NCBI RefSeq assembly: GCF_000835495.1
Contig: NW_015622542.1
Location: 5,912,485 to 5,976,484, forward strand
Origin: Cladophialophora immunda
Taxonomy: Eukaryota; Ascomycota; Eurotiomycetes; Chaetothyriales; Herpotrichiellaceae
Length of the DNA stretch: 64,000 bases
Direction of reading: 5' to 3'
In this document: positions 19,745-29,544 of the stretch, piece by piece
Numbering within the stretch: position 1 is the stretch's first letter
Layout of the letters: each line of letters starts with the position of its first letter
The notes under the pieces: model-generated
Databases searched by the model: none
What the model was told of the DNA's origin: nothing
What the model saw: only the letters and a program-made list of their open reading frames with translations
Program-made: the position numbers and the translations under genes

Positions 19745-21667
19745 ATGTGGAAGCTGCCATTCCTCTCTCGGAACGTCCTATTTGCCCTCTGTGGGCTGGC
19801 GGCCAACGCACAATCTCTGCCATCCGACCGCACGGTATATTCGTCTCAATTGTACGACTGGGGATTTCTAGGCCCATACCCGCAACAATCATATAAATCT
19901 TGGTCGGGAACGGCGCCTCGTTTGAATTTCGTGCGCTGGGACGAACAATGCGGCGACTCTGGGTTAAACTTCATCTCGCCCCGCGGGCACATGGTATCTG
20001 CACCAGGGCCCTTGATCATGGATTCGCGCGGCGAATTGGTGTGGTCGGAGGATAGGTACGGACAAGCCATGGATTTCAAGGTCCAACAGTATCGGGAACA
20101 GAACTATTTGACATTCTGGACGGGGTCAGATTCGGGCACATTTGGTACGGGCTCTTATGTGATGCTAGATTCGTCGTACCAGATATACAAGATGGTGAAC
20201 CCCGCCAGTGGCCTGCGCGGCGACTTGCACGAATTCGAAATCACGCGTAATGGCACGGCGTTAATGACGGTTTATGAGCCGACCCCAGCAAATCTTTCGG
20301 CCTTTGGTATTGTTGGGGATGGCTGGATCTACGACAGCATCTTCCAGGAAATCGATATTGAGACAGGTGAGCTGGTTTTCGAATGGCGAGCTTCAAGGCA
20401 CTACGACATCCAAGACACTTTCCACACCATCGAGGCCGAAGCGCGGCGTCCAGATTCCTCGGGTCGCAAAATCTCGCATGTTGGCGAAAGCCCGCAGACG
20501 GCGTGGGATTTCTTCCACATCAACAGCATCGACAAGGACGAGGAAACGGGGAATTACTACGTCTCCTCGCGCTATTTGCACACGGTTACATGCATCAACC
20601 CGCATGGCGACATACTCTGGATCTTAGGCGGGAAGAAGAATCAATTCACAGACCTGTCCATGGGCGGGGCAACGAATTTCTCATTTCAGCATCATGTGAG
20701 GGCGCATGCGAATAACACTCTTACCATCTTCGACAATGGGAAATATGACAGTCTGTCTGACAACGCAGAGTACAGTCGGGGTTTGGAGATCTCGCTGGAT
20801 CTGGAGAAGATGACAGCCAGCCTTGTCCGAGAATACGTGCATCCCGACCACCGACTCGTGGGAAGCCAGGGTTCAGTCCAACTCCTCCCTAACTCGGATC
20901 ATGCTCTTGTCGGCTGGGGCTACGTGCCTGCATACACCGAATTCGACGGGCAGGGTGAAATCTTGTGTGACGTGCACGTTGCTCCGTCCATCTTCTGGGG
21001 GCTTGGATGGGTGAAATCGTACCGCACATTTCGCACTTCTTCGTGGGTTGGCAAGCCCTTGGTACCGCCGAGCGTGTACCTTCGACCCCGAGACGAGAGG
21101 ATATATGTGAGTTGGAATGGTGCGACGGAGGTGCACACGTGGATCCTCCAGGGCCGTGCAGAGATTCAGACGGGGGCTCGGACGGATTTAAATGCGACCC
21201 AGGTGGACTCGTACTACGACTTGACCTCTATCAAGAAAGAAAAATTCGAGACTTCGTTTCAACTCGAGGCGGACATGCCACGGTACCTCCGCGTGGCGGC
21301 ATTGGATCGGCATGGCCGCGTCTTGGGCTACACCGAAATCGTTGACCGAAAGATGGGAAATGCACCATCAGACGATGGGTTCCACCTTGTTATCTCGACC
21401 TGTGCTATGGTTGCCGGACTGTGCTTGGGTTGGTATCTGTGGAGGAGGCGGAAGTCGGTGCCTGGCATGCTAGAAAAGTGGAGGTATCGGGTTCTGTGTT
21501 TTTGGCATAGGAAGTCCAGCATCATCATGAGGAGAAACCCCGACCTTGAAAAGGAGGCAGAACCCCTGCGGACGAGCTGGGATGAGCAAGTGGACGAAGC
21601 CAAGCAAGACGACGACGTCGAAGCTGGCTTGGGGGATATGGAGAGAGACACCCGCTTCACGGCCTGA
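19745..21667 (+). CDS. Arylsulfotransferase-family protein, secreted and membrane-anchored
   Basis: This is an intronless frame of 640 residues. The N-terminus is a signal peptide (basic MWKLPFLSR, hydrophobic core, likely cleavage after a NAQ-like site near residue 25). The ectodomain at about 70-480 has the pattern of the fungal arylsulfotransferase family (Arylsulfotran_2), with repeated beta-propeller-like segments such as DIETGELVFEWRAS, WDFFHINSIDKDEETGNYYVSSR and ILWILGGKKNQF. A single transmembrane helix at about 540-565 is followed by a basic WRRRK stop-transfer and a charged cytoplasmic tail. The family name comes from bacterial PAPS-independent sulfotransferases; whether the fungal members keep that activity is not established. 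It probably acts at the cell surface or in the secretory pathway. Confidence 0.85.
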   Translation: MWKLPFLSRNVLFALCGLAANAQSLPSDRTVYSSQLYDWGFLGPYPQQSYKSWSGTAPRLNFVRWDEQCGDSGLNFISPRGHMVSAPGPLIMDSRGELVWSEDRYGQAMDFKVQQYREQNYLTFWTGSDSGTFGTGSYVMLDSSYQIYKMVNPASGLRGDLHEFEITRNGTALMTVYEPTPANLSAFGIVGDGWIYDSIFQEIDIETGELVFEWRASRHYDIQDTFHTIEAEARRPDSSGRKISHVGESPQTAWDFFHINSIDKDEETGNYYVSSRYLHTVTCINPHGDILWILGGKKNQFTDLSMGGATNFSFQHHVRAHANNTLTIFDNGKYDSLSDNAEYSRGLEISLDLEKMTASLVREYVHPDHRLVGSQGSVQLLPNSDHALVGWGYVPAYTEFDGQGEILCDVHVAPSIFWGLGWVKSYRTFRTSSWVGKPLVPPSVYLRPRDERIYVSWNGATEVHTWILQGRAEIQTGARTDLNATQVDSYYDLTSIKKEKFETSFQLEADMPRYLRVAALDRHGRVLGYTEIVDRKMGNAPSDDGFHLVISTCAMVAGLCLGWYLWRRRKSVPGMLEKWRYRVLCFWHRKSSIIMRRNPDLEKEAEPLRTSWDEQVDEAKQDDDVEAGLGDMERDTRFTA

Positions 21668-22774
21668 GACTTGGGAGGCTTTGCGGAACTTGAACCGCTT
21701 TTCTCGTCTGCGCGGCCGAGGCTGTGACCACCTCCCTACTAGTTAGTGTACACTCAGTGTAAAGGTAGTGAGTAATCTTAGGAAACATTGCCATCTAGCT
21801 TCTCCTATGACTGGCTGCTGTCGACCCCGCCAGGCCATGTAAGGTCATGTATTCACGAGGCTGGCATACTGTAAAAGCGAGCACACCCGAACCCTACATC
21901 AAGGTTTCTCAACCCACCCATATCTTAGTAGATCACAGAATAGAGTCCTTCTGCTTAGTTCCAAAGGGTACATTCTGGATTCTAGAGCCAGAGAGAGAGC
22001 TATAGGAAGGTATGGGAAGTGGGAAATCGGACGCGCGTGCGGTCGATTTTACGAGGTTGGAGTAGGTAGGTAGGTACCTTGGTAAGGCGTTGACTATCTC
22101 TCCCCCTCTGGACGCTATTTTATCCCTATCTCTACCAATCCCACCGGAAAGGCACTCTGGCATCTGTCTCTTATGTAAAGAATGGAGGCGTACTTGCCAG
22201 GCCATCGGGATTGCCAGCCTGGTTCTAGAAATCCTGACTGAGATATCATTTGAACATTGTCTATCCCAAGATGGTAAAACAGCAAAGTGGTATTTATATT
22301 GTAGGATGTCAGCTTTGATGAGCATTCCAGTAAATCTAGAGGGAACCGGGTAGACAGAGACCGTCTGGCCTCGAGCAGGGGATGCCCTGGTCGATACTTA
22401 GGAGAAACTCGACATCCAAGATCGTTGTACGCATGTGCTACGTAAAGCAGGGTATGAATGACATCATCGTCATCTTCGCCCAACTGTGCCCATCAGGCCT
22501 GGGGTACATAGCATGTATGCACGCGCCACTTGCAACGACGATGCAAAACACCCCTCAACTCCATTTTTCCAGATCCAATCCTATCTATCGTCCCCGCTCA
22601 AGCGTCCAGCGTTCCGCATTTCGCATTCCGCATTGGGAAATCGTTTGTGATCAGGAAAGCAGACACAGACACAGACGCAGACACAATAGCGCACTCCCTC
22701 GAGCCTCGAAGAAGATATACAGGAAAAGCAAGGCGAAGGAGAAGCAGAAGCAGAGCATCGCACATAACACGAGA
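21668..22774. other. Intergenic, 1.1 kb
   Basis: This stretch holds the TAGG microsatellite at 22062-22075 and a GACACA/GACGCA-rich simple tract near 22660-22685, just upstream of the next gene. No gene was recognised. The right half serves as the promoter of the small glycine-rich protein. Confidence 0.5.
22062..22075. repeat. TAGG microsatellite
   Basis: This short TAGG tract lies in intergenic DNA, of the same type as the one at 872-900. Confidence 0.7.
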
Positions 22775-23227
22775 ATGCCCATCAACACCTCCTCGTCCGA
22801 CGAAGGCGTCACCGGCGCCGCAAAGTTCGTCACCTCTGCCGTCGGTGTGAGTCTTTTGTCGCTGTCCCTTCTTGCAGCCTCCTTTACCACCCATCCATAC
22901 ATTCATCCGTACACTCATCCATATCCTCATCCATACACTCATCCGCATCCCGTGTCCGTGTCCGTGCACTGGCTGACTGACTGACTAACCATATCTTTGC
23001 TCGACATATAGAACACGGTAGGCGGCCTGACCCGCACGGTGGGCGGGATCACCGGCGCCGCGGGCCGCGGGATCGGCGACACCATCACCGGCGCGACGGG
23101 CAGCGTGGGCAAGCCCGTGGGCGACGGCCTCGCGAACGCGCTGACGGGCGTCGAGAACGGGGCGCACAAGGTTGCCCGCGGCGTCGAGGATGCGGGGCAG
23201 TGGAAGTCCGGGGCGAAGCGGTTCTGA
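22775..23227 (+). CDS. Small glycine-rich protein of unknown function
   Basis: Two exons, 22775-22846 and 23012-23227, give 95 residues. The start ATG fits because the splice joins TSAVG to NTVGGLTRTVGG in frame. The second exon codes for a regular series of Gly residues spaced by three to four (VGG-x-TGAAGRGIGDTITGATGSVGKPVG), then a more charged end (VENGAHKVARGVEDAGQWKSG). This pattern occurs in small conserved fungal proteins without assigned role; Gly zipper-like packing or membrane association is possible but unproven. The 165-base intron is unusual because it contains a 12-base tandem repeat, and reading through it would give a different 69-residue tail-bearing product. Confidence 0.7.
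22892..22951. repeat. Five imperfect copies of a 12-base tandem repeat inside an intron
   Basis: The unit is CATCCATACACT with one to four changes per copy. The array is followed by short GTGTCC and CTGA runs. It lies wholly within the intron of the small glycine-rich gene. Confidence 0.85.
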
Positions 23228-23974
23228 ACACTCAACAGTCAAAGGAAGGAAGGAAGAGGGCACACAAGTGAGAAAGACTGAATGAAGTAATGGCAAAGGG
23301 GGTTCAAAGGAGGAAGATCGAAAAGGAATCCGATCACAAACCCACAGAAGGAAGAATGGAGAGAGACCAAGCAAGGGAGACAGAAGAACTCTTGAAGAGA
23401 CATTCCATACGCCATGACCTCGATGACTCCAATTATCCTTGATATGTTTCAGAAAAAACCCTCAGGATCGCAGTGCGTTGAAGACCTCGCCGACAAGCCA
23501 CGGCGCCGACAATCGCTTGTATATTTGAGGGGATGGCCTCCAGCACGGACCATGTGCAAGTTGTTCCGAACTGAAGATGATATTGATTTTGTACTTCTTT
23601 CCATCTTAATCGCTTCATCACAATAGAGCATGTCAAAAAATGTCAGTCGGTTGAAGCATCCTGACCAAGGGTTGTGCTGGAAAATTATGAGTTCCATTGC
23701 ATAAACGTGCCATTCGCGTTCGAGATTCCAGGCTGCTCCAGAAGTACACCCAAAAAAAGGCGAAGAGATTGCGGGAAGGTCATCTTGTGCAGGTTGAATG
23801 ATTGATTGCGCTGAATTCTTGTAGCATACCTGTGACCATCTCAAGAAAAAGCCCTCATGTTTGCGCCACGCTGGACCAGAATGTTGAACTCCGATCAAGC
23901 TTTTCCATAATGTCATATGTACTTTCCAACCGCGGAATTCCATATATGGGATGAAGAAAGTTGCAGCATAACAG
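23228..23974. other. Intergenic, convergent 3' ends
   Basis: This 747-base stretch lies between the small glycine-rich gene and the 3' end of GCV2. It starts with purine-rich GGAAG runs. No gene was recognised. Confidence 0.55.
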
Positions 23975-26900
23975 TTATGTGGGCATCGGCGCCTCGTGCC
24001 CCGTAATGCCTTCCTGCTCAAACCCCTCGACAGGTGTGCATGTACAGAAAAGGTTCGTATCTCCATAGGCGTCATCAACACGGGCTACTGTCGGCCAGAA
24101 TTTCTTCTCTCGCAGCCAAGGCAGTGGATATGCCGCTCGTTCTCGAGTGTAAGGTCGGTCCCAGTCATTTCGCATCAGATCCTGTTGCGGATGCGGCGCC
24201 ATCTTGAGGACGTTCCCCTCTCGCGGCATTTCCCCGTCTTCGACAGCCTTGATCTCTTTTCTGATTTCAATCAATGCGTCGCAGAATCGGTCCAGCTCCT
24301 CCTTCGACTCTGACTCGGTAGGTTCAATCATGAGAGTATTGGCTACCGGCCAGCTCATGGTAGGGGCGTGGAAACCGTAGTCTTGCAATCGCTTGGCAAT
24401 GTCAATCGCCTCAACGCCCGACGTCTCTTTGAAACCTCTCGCGTCCAGGATGAATTCATGTGCACACCGCCCGTTTGCATTGGTATATACAATGGGATAA
24501 TGTGGTCTGAGACGTGACATGATGTAGTTGGCATTCAGCAGTGCAACTTCTGTACCATGTTTCAGTCCTTCGCTGCCCATAAGCTGGATGTAGGCATAAC
24601 TGATAGGTAGAATGAGAGCACTGCCCCAAGGCGCAGAGCTTACTGGAGAGATCGCTGTCCTAGCCCGATCTGGGCCTGGGTGGGGATCCACAAGAGGGTG
24701 AGTAGGTAAGAATGGTTGAAGGTGATCCTTGACAGCGATAGGTCCCACGCCAGGTCCGCCTCCACCATGAGGGATGCAGAAAGTCTTGTGCAGGTTCAGA
24801 TGGCACACATCAGCTCCAATCTCGCCGGGGTTGCAAAGGCCGATCTGAGCATTGAGGTTGGCACCGTCCATGTACACCTGGCCGCCGTGTTCATGTACAA
24901 TCTGACAGACTTCCTTGATTGCGGGTTCAAAAACACCAAAAGTGCTCGGGTAAGTAATCATGATGGCCGCCAAGTCATCCTTGTGCTTTTCACATTTTTC
25001 CTTGAGATCCTTGATATCGAGGTTACCTGTCTTCGTGTCGCATTTGAGGGGAACAACTTTCATTCCAGCCATGGCCGCAGATGCAGGATTTGTTCCGTGA
25101 GCAGAGACAGGTATCAAGCAAACCTTCCGTTTGCTCTGGCCTCTAGTGGCGTGATACTTTTCAATCACCCGAAGCCCAGCAAACTCTCCCTGCGCCCCCG
25201 AATTAGGCTGCAAGCTGACAGCGTCCATACCAGTGATAGTCGCCAGATTCTTGGACAGTCGCTCAATGAGAGCCTTGTAGCCATCTGCACCGGAAGCGAA
25301 AGGATGGAGTGCGGACCACCCGACATTGGACACGGGTAGCATCTCCGTAGTGCCGTTGAGTTTCATGGTACAGGAACCAAGCGGGATCATCGAGTGTACG
25401 AGCGAAAGGTCTTTTGATTGGAGATGGTGCATATATCGAAGCAACTCGGTCTCTGAGTGATGTTGATTGAAGACTGGATGGGTCAAGAATGGCGTTGACC
25501 TTTGCAGTGTGTTGGCGGCGTTTTGTTTGCTGACCTTCGATAGGATCGCCGAGTCTCTCAAAGCGGCTTCGACATCGCCATCCTTGATTCCAAGGGCACT
25601 CGCCAGCTTGACCAAATTCTTGCTGCCGGTAGCCTCGTCAATCGAGAAGCCGAGTCTTGGCTTACCTGGGGTGCTCCCGGGAACATTCGTTCGCAGGCTG
25701 ACTCCAAGTTTGGAAGCTCGTGCCAACACCTTTTCATATACATCTGTGTCCTGTGCTTCTAGAGTTACCGTGTCGAAGAGCACAGCGCCATCATCGCCAA
25801 GGCCTTTGGTGACCACTTTGAGCGTGGGGCTGTGCTTTTCTACCAGCATTTGGACAAATTTAGCCATGGCCCATATCCGATGCGCGATATCTTTCAAGCC
25901 ATCTGGTCCATGATAAATGGCATAAAAAGCGCTCATGTTAGCAAGGAGTGCTTGGGCAGTGCAGATATTGCTGGTGGCCTTTTCTCTCCGGATATGTTGC
26001 TCCCGAGTTTGGAGAGCCAGGCGAAGAGCACGGTTGCCGAGTCGATCTTTGGACACACCGACAAGCCGACCAGGGATTTTGCGTTTGTGTTTCTCGTTGC
26101 AAGCAAAGAAGGCAGCATGCGGCCCGCCAAAACCCATGGGGACCCCAAATCGTTGAGCACTTCCAAAGGCGACATCGGCACCAAATTCACCAGGCGCTTT
26201 CAATAGAGTGAGGGCGAGCAGGTCTGTCGCAACACAGAATGTGGCATCAGCAGCATGTATAACATCTGAGAGGTTCTGGAAGTCAAACACGCCCCCAGTG
26301 GTGTCGGGATATTGTGCGAGGACGCCGACCAAGTTGCTTCCTTGATCCTTGACAAGCTGACAGTCTTTATCCAGGATGTCACCCACTACGATGTTTATGC
26401 CGAAGCCTGCTGCCCTCGCCTCCAGAACTGCAATTGTCTGGGGATGGCAGAGGCTCGAGACAACAAATGTCTTACCCGGTGCCCTGAGTCGAGAGGTGGA
26501 AAGAGCATTCATAGACAGAGTCATTGCTTCAGCAGCAGCAGTGCCTTCATCAAGGACAGATGCATTAGCTATGGCGAGACCTGTGAGATCGGTCACAAGG
26601 GTTTGGAAATTCAACAGCGACTCCAAGCGACCCTGACTGATCTCAGCCTGATACGGGGTGTAACTGGTGTACCAGGCAGGATTTTCCAGAATGTTTCTCG
26701 TGATCACCGGTGGCGTAGTTGTCCCATAGTATCCGGCGCCTATGAAATTGCGCGAGAGGGTGTTCAACTTTGAAAGTTTGTTCAGCTCACTCTGCACTTG
26801 CTTCTCACTGCGCCCTTTGATGTTGTGTCTTCCTTGTGCATCCATGAGGGAAGTGGCAGCTTTCTGCCGGATCCCCTGTGGCAGAGACTGTTGTATGAAG

Positions 26901-27181
26901 TCCCCGAGATCCTTAACAGGCGGGTCCAGTGTCTTGAGCATCTCTGTCTCGTCCTGGGGGGAAGGCCCAATATGTCGTCGACTGAACAGTTCATTCTGGG
27001 CCATGAACGGTGCCCGTTCCGAGAATGTCAGGGAGTCAGGCCCATCCTGTTCTTTGCCCTGCTGTGCCGTACCAATACATCTCTTGCATATCCGGGCAGC
27101 ATCACCTCGCGGGAGCTGTGAACGAAGGAGTCGGGTGACAGAATGCGCGGCGCGGGGCAGGGTGAGGGTTTGGTTGGCCAT
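23975..27181 (-). CDS. GCV2: Glycine dehydrogenase (decarboxylating), P-protein of the glycine cleavage system, mitochondrial
   Basis: This is an intronless frame of 1068 residues, the usual length for eukaryotic P-proteins. It catalyses PLP-dependent decarboxylation of glycine and transfers the aminomethyl group to lipoyl H-protein in the mitochondrial matrix. The first 40 residues are basic and Ser/Thr/Arg-rich, a mitochondrial presequence. The PLP-binding Lys is K799 in HLNLHKTFCIPHGGGG, followed by the glycine-rich loop GGGGPGVGPI. Other family blocks are present: RRHIGPSP at about 68, MIPLGSCTMKLNGTTEM and SGAQGEFAGLRVI. The C-terminus with DRPYTRERAAYPLPWLR is also canonical. It is not in an evident operon-like group; neighbours are unrelated housekeeping genes. 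Confidence 0.97.
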   Translation of the reverse strand: MANQTLTLPRAAHSVTRLLRSQLPRGDAARICKRCIGTAQQGKEQDGPDSLTFSERAPFMAQNELFSRRHIGPSPQDETEMLKTLDPPVKDLGDFIQQSLPQGIRQKAATSLMDAQGRHNIKGRSEKQVQSELNKLSKLNTLSRNFIGAGYYGTTTPPVITRNILENPAWYTSYTPYQAEISQGRLESLLNFQTLVTDLTGLAIANASVLDEGTAAAEAMTLSMNALSTSRLRAPGKTFVVSSLCHPQTIAVLEARAAGFGINIVVGDILDKDCQLVKDQGSNLVGVLAQYPDTTGGVFDFQNLSDVIHAADATFCVATDLLALTLLKAPGEFGADVAFGSAQRFGVPMGFGGPHAAFFACNEKHKRKIPGRLVGVSKDRLGNRALRLALQTREQHIRREKATSNICTAQALLANMSAFYAIYHGPDGLKDIAHRIWAMAKFVQMLVEKHSPTLKVVTKGLGDDGAVLFDTVTLEAQDTDVYEKVLARASKLGVSLRTNVPGSTPGKPRLGFSIDEATGSKNLVKLASALGIKDGDVEAALRDSAILSKVSKQNAANTLQRSTPFLTHPVFNQHHSETELLRYMHHLQSKDLSLVHSMIPLGSCTMKLNGTTEMLPVSNVGWSALHPFASGADGYKALIERLSKNLATITGMDAVSLQPNSGAQGEFAGLRVIEKYHATRGQSKRKVCLIPVSAHGTNPASAAMAGMKVVPLKCDTKTGNLDIKDLKEKCEKHKDDLAAIMITYPSTFGVFEPAIKEVCQIVHEHGGQVYMDGANLNAQIGLCNPGEIGADVCHLNLHKTFCIPHGGGGPGVGPIAVKDHLQPFLPTHPLVDPHPGPDRARTAISPVSSAPWGSALILPISYAYIQLMGSEGLKHGTEVALLNANYIMSRLRPHYPIVYTNANGRCAHEFILDARGFKETSGVEAIDIAKRLQDYGFHAPTMSWPVANTLMIEPTESESKEELDRFCDALIEIRKEIKAVEDGEMPREGNVLKMAPHPQQDLMRNDWDRPYTRERAAYPLPWLREKKFWPTVARVDDAYGDTNLFCTCTPVEGFEQEGITGHEAPMPT

Positions 27182-27785
27182 CTTGTAGGGCCTCAGGCAA
27201 GGTAGTGGGCTACAGCAACCACATCTAAGCTGTCGACAAACCGAAAGACCGACAACTGAGAGGAAAAGGAGGATGAAGGAGACGGGGAGTCGCAGTTATT
27301 GAGCGTGGCCAGCGGTGACCCCAACATACCTGAGGAAAATAATCCATCGGAGGAAAGGCACGCGGACTGGTGACCGCACCACACAGTTAGTTGATGCAGG
27401 GGTCCATAGCTGCGGACGCTCCAGCTCTAGACTGCCGAGACTGCTTCTCATTTGCCAAGCCGCGTCCCGATAACCTGATATCGTTTAGCCAGTGGCCAAT
27501 CACACTGGTCATGCAGTGGAAAGCCTCGGCCTTCACCAATTGTGCAGTGCATCTGGGCGAAAAGTCACGAAAACAATACGAGTAGTGTTACGATCAAATT
27601 CTTCATCGTCCACTGGAATTCTTTTCACATCGCTGAAATGATTCATCATGATGATACACAGGGATATCTAGGAGAGTATTGTTACATTCGCTCAATTGCA
27701 ACCGCCGGCAACATGCTCGCCACAAATCGTATCCTCTAACCAGTCAACGCTTTGGTAGACTTGCTCCATGGCTATCATTCGCCAT
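27182..27785. promoter_or_regulatory. Upstream region of GCV2
   Basis: This 604-base stretch lies between the GCV2 start and the 3' end of the next minus-strand gene. No coding feature was recognised; it should hold the GCV2 promoter. Confidence 0.5.
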
Positions 27786-28369
27786 TCAATAGTGGTCGTG
27801 ACCTGGAGAATGGAAAATGTCAGCGTTTGCACTCCCAACAACTCGGTTGGGAGTAATGGCACTCACGTCCAAGAGGCTTAGCTCTCTTCGAAATGTCCTT
27901 GGCTTGGTTCTGCTTGATCTTGGCCAAGCGAGCCCTGCAACATTTGAGTCAGTGTTTGGGTTGACAGGTATCAGGCAACAAGTGGGAAAGCTCACTCTTC
28001 CTCAGCCTCACGTTCGAGCATCTTGACACGGTCCCTGGCCTCCCTCACTGCTGCTCTGGCCTGGACAAGGGCACGATCGGCCTCTCGCTCGGCAGTCTCG
28101 GCCGAAAGGACTCGCTCCCGTGCCGCAATGATAGAAGGGTCTTCGTGGTTACGGTGGAACAAACCTCCAGAGCCTCGTGTCGACCCGCGAGAGACCTTGG
28201 ATCCATGACGGCGGTTATGCGAGTCGTAGTCTCCGGATGAGGCAGAGGAAGAACGACGGCGGTTGAAGAACCCTCTTCGAGGGCTACCATCGGCAGACGA
28301 GTTCGAGTACCTGGGCGCAGTCGTCTGCGCAGGGGTTGGGTCTGTGTTCTTGTGTCCGAAGAGAGGCAT
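27786..28369 (-). CDS. Small conserved coiled-coil protein
   Basis: Three exons, 27996-28369, 27867-27934 and 27786-27802, give 152 residues. The last exon codes for just five residues and the stop. The first 80 residues are basic and low-complexity with SRRG-, RRRSSS- and HNRRH-like patches. Residues 80-135 form a charged helix (ARERVLSAETAEREADRALVQARAAV and REARDRVKMLEREAEEEARLAKIK) that should be a coiled coil. The ending AKDISKRAKPLGRHDHY is reminiscent of small conserved fungal proteins of unknown function. A role in nucleic-acid or cytoskeletal binding could be imagined from composition but is not supported by a domain. Confidence 0.75.
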
Positions 28370-29169
28370 CTTGATTGGTGGATGGAAGGTTGTGGGATAG
28401 ATTGTCTATATGTTCTGCAAAAGATTTGGAGATTTTGAAAATGATCTGAATGAAAAGCCCGTTGGACTTCTGTTTCGAGGATGTGCTGTGCATCGCATTA
28501 TAAATGCCTGTCTCCGATGCCCATCTGTCGACGGTGGTGGTGTCTTAGAATCAGGTTTTGGGTGCTGGTGTGACGTAGGAATGCGGACGAGGCTCAGAAA
28601 CAGGGAGCGATCGTCAGCCTTGTTGGCCCAACCCAATCCAAATGACACCACCCGTCGGCAACTAGAGCCACCAAGGTCATAGATCGAGCTGTTGGTCTCA
28701 CTTTCTGGGGAACAGACCTGGACCCTGAAACCTCCAGATAACTTGCTTCGTCGTATCAGACCACGGCCAGCCTGTGCAGTGACGACGATATTTGCATTTC
28801 GGGAGATTTAGTACGAGGCTAGCACGCTCAAGTAGCCCAAAGGCACGGCGATCTGGCGATCCTGTGGCTGGAGGGGTGTCTGCTTCGCCCAACTGATGAC
28901 TTGTACCGACCAACTTTGCAGTCAAGAAAGTTTCGAGGGAGTTATATGGATCGAGAGGAATATCTCGATGGAGATAACGGGTTGCCCTTGTCTACACAGC
29001 ATGATAGGCAGGATCAGCCATATCAGACCTCCGCAATATCTAACCCAAGGATCGATCGCTGCAGCCTTGCAGGTTGACATTTCCACATTTGACGCTTCAG
29101 AATCTCCTTCAAGCCTTGAAGTAGCCCTGCTTTACTTTGACTTGGAAAACAGCAGACTTGCCCATGTGG

Positions 29170-29177
29170 TGACGTCA
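29170..29177. promoter_or_regulatory. CRE/ATF-type palindrome TGACGTCA
   Basis: The eight-base palindrome is exact. It lies 800 bases upstream of the coiled-coil gene start, so its relevance to that gene is uncertain. Confidence 0.4.
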
Positions 29178-29200
29178 GCCCAGCAATAAGTATTTGTGGC

Positions 29201-29227
29201 GTTTGTGCTGTTTGTGCTGTTTGTGCT
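29201..29227. repeat. Three exact tandem copies of GTTTGTGCT
   Basis: This is a head-to-tail 9-base repeat with degenerate partial copies on both sides. Confidence 0.85.
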
Positions 29228-29314
29228 GTTTGAGCCTGGGGTGTACGCCAGAAAATGTCACGTGCACCATATCAGGCGCTGGTAGGCTTGGCCTCGATCC
29301 TGGCCCTTGAATCA

Positions 29315-29332
29315 GTACGGAGTATTCCGTAC
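29315..29332. repeat. Inverted repeat with 7-base arms (GTACGGA/TCCGTAC)
   Basis: The arms are perfect and separated by four bases. The core reads CGG-N6-CCG, the spacing used by some Zn2Cys6 regulators. It may equally be a dispersed genomic palindrome. Confidence 0.6.
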
Positions 29333-29544
29333 ATATCAGGCTCCCGGGATGCCCTGGTCCCTACCTAGGTACCCAGGTAGGTATCTAGCACAGGAGAGAG
29401 CGCGTTGAAGAACCCTCCCCAAGAGAGCTTGCCTTTCCCTTCACGTTCCAGCTCGGCAAAATCATGTCTATGCTGGTGGAATAGTTTTCAACTCGTGGAG
29501 CTGCAGAGTGGTTGGTAACGCAACGAATGACACATGTCCCTCCG

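Larger units (their letters stand above)
28370..29544. promoter_or_regulatory. Intergenic region with several short regulatory-looking elements
   Basis: This is 1.2 kb between the coiled-coil gene start and the ADA2 stop, which point the same way. It contains a perfect CRE-type TGACGTCA at 29170-29177, three copies of a 9-base repeat at 29201-29227, and a 7-base-arm inverted repeat at 29315-29332. No gene was recognised. Confidence 0.5.

Noticed and set aside
22892..22951. Five-copy repeat array as a possible CRISPR
   Set aside because: The units are contiguous, 12 bases and imperfect with no spacers; this is a simple tandem repeat in a eukaryotic intron.
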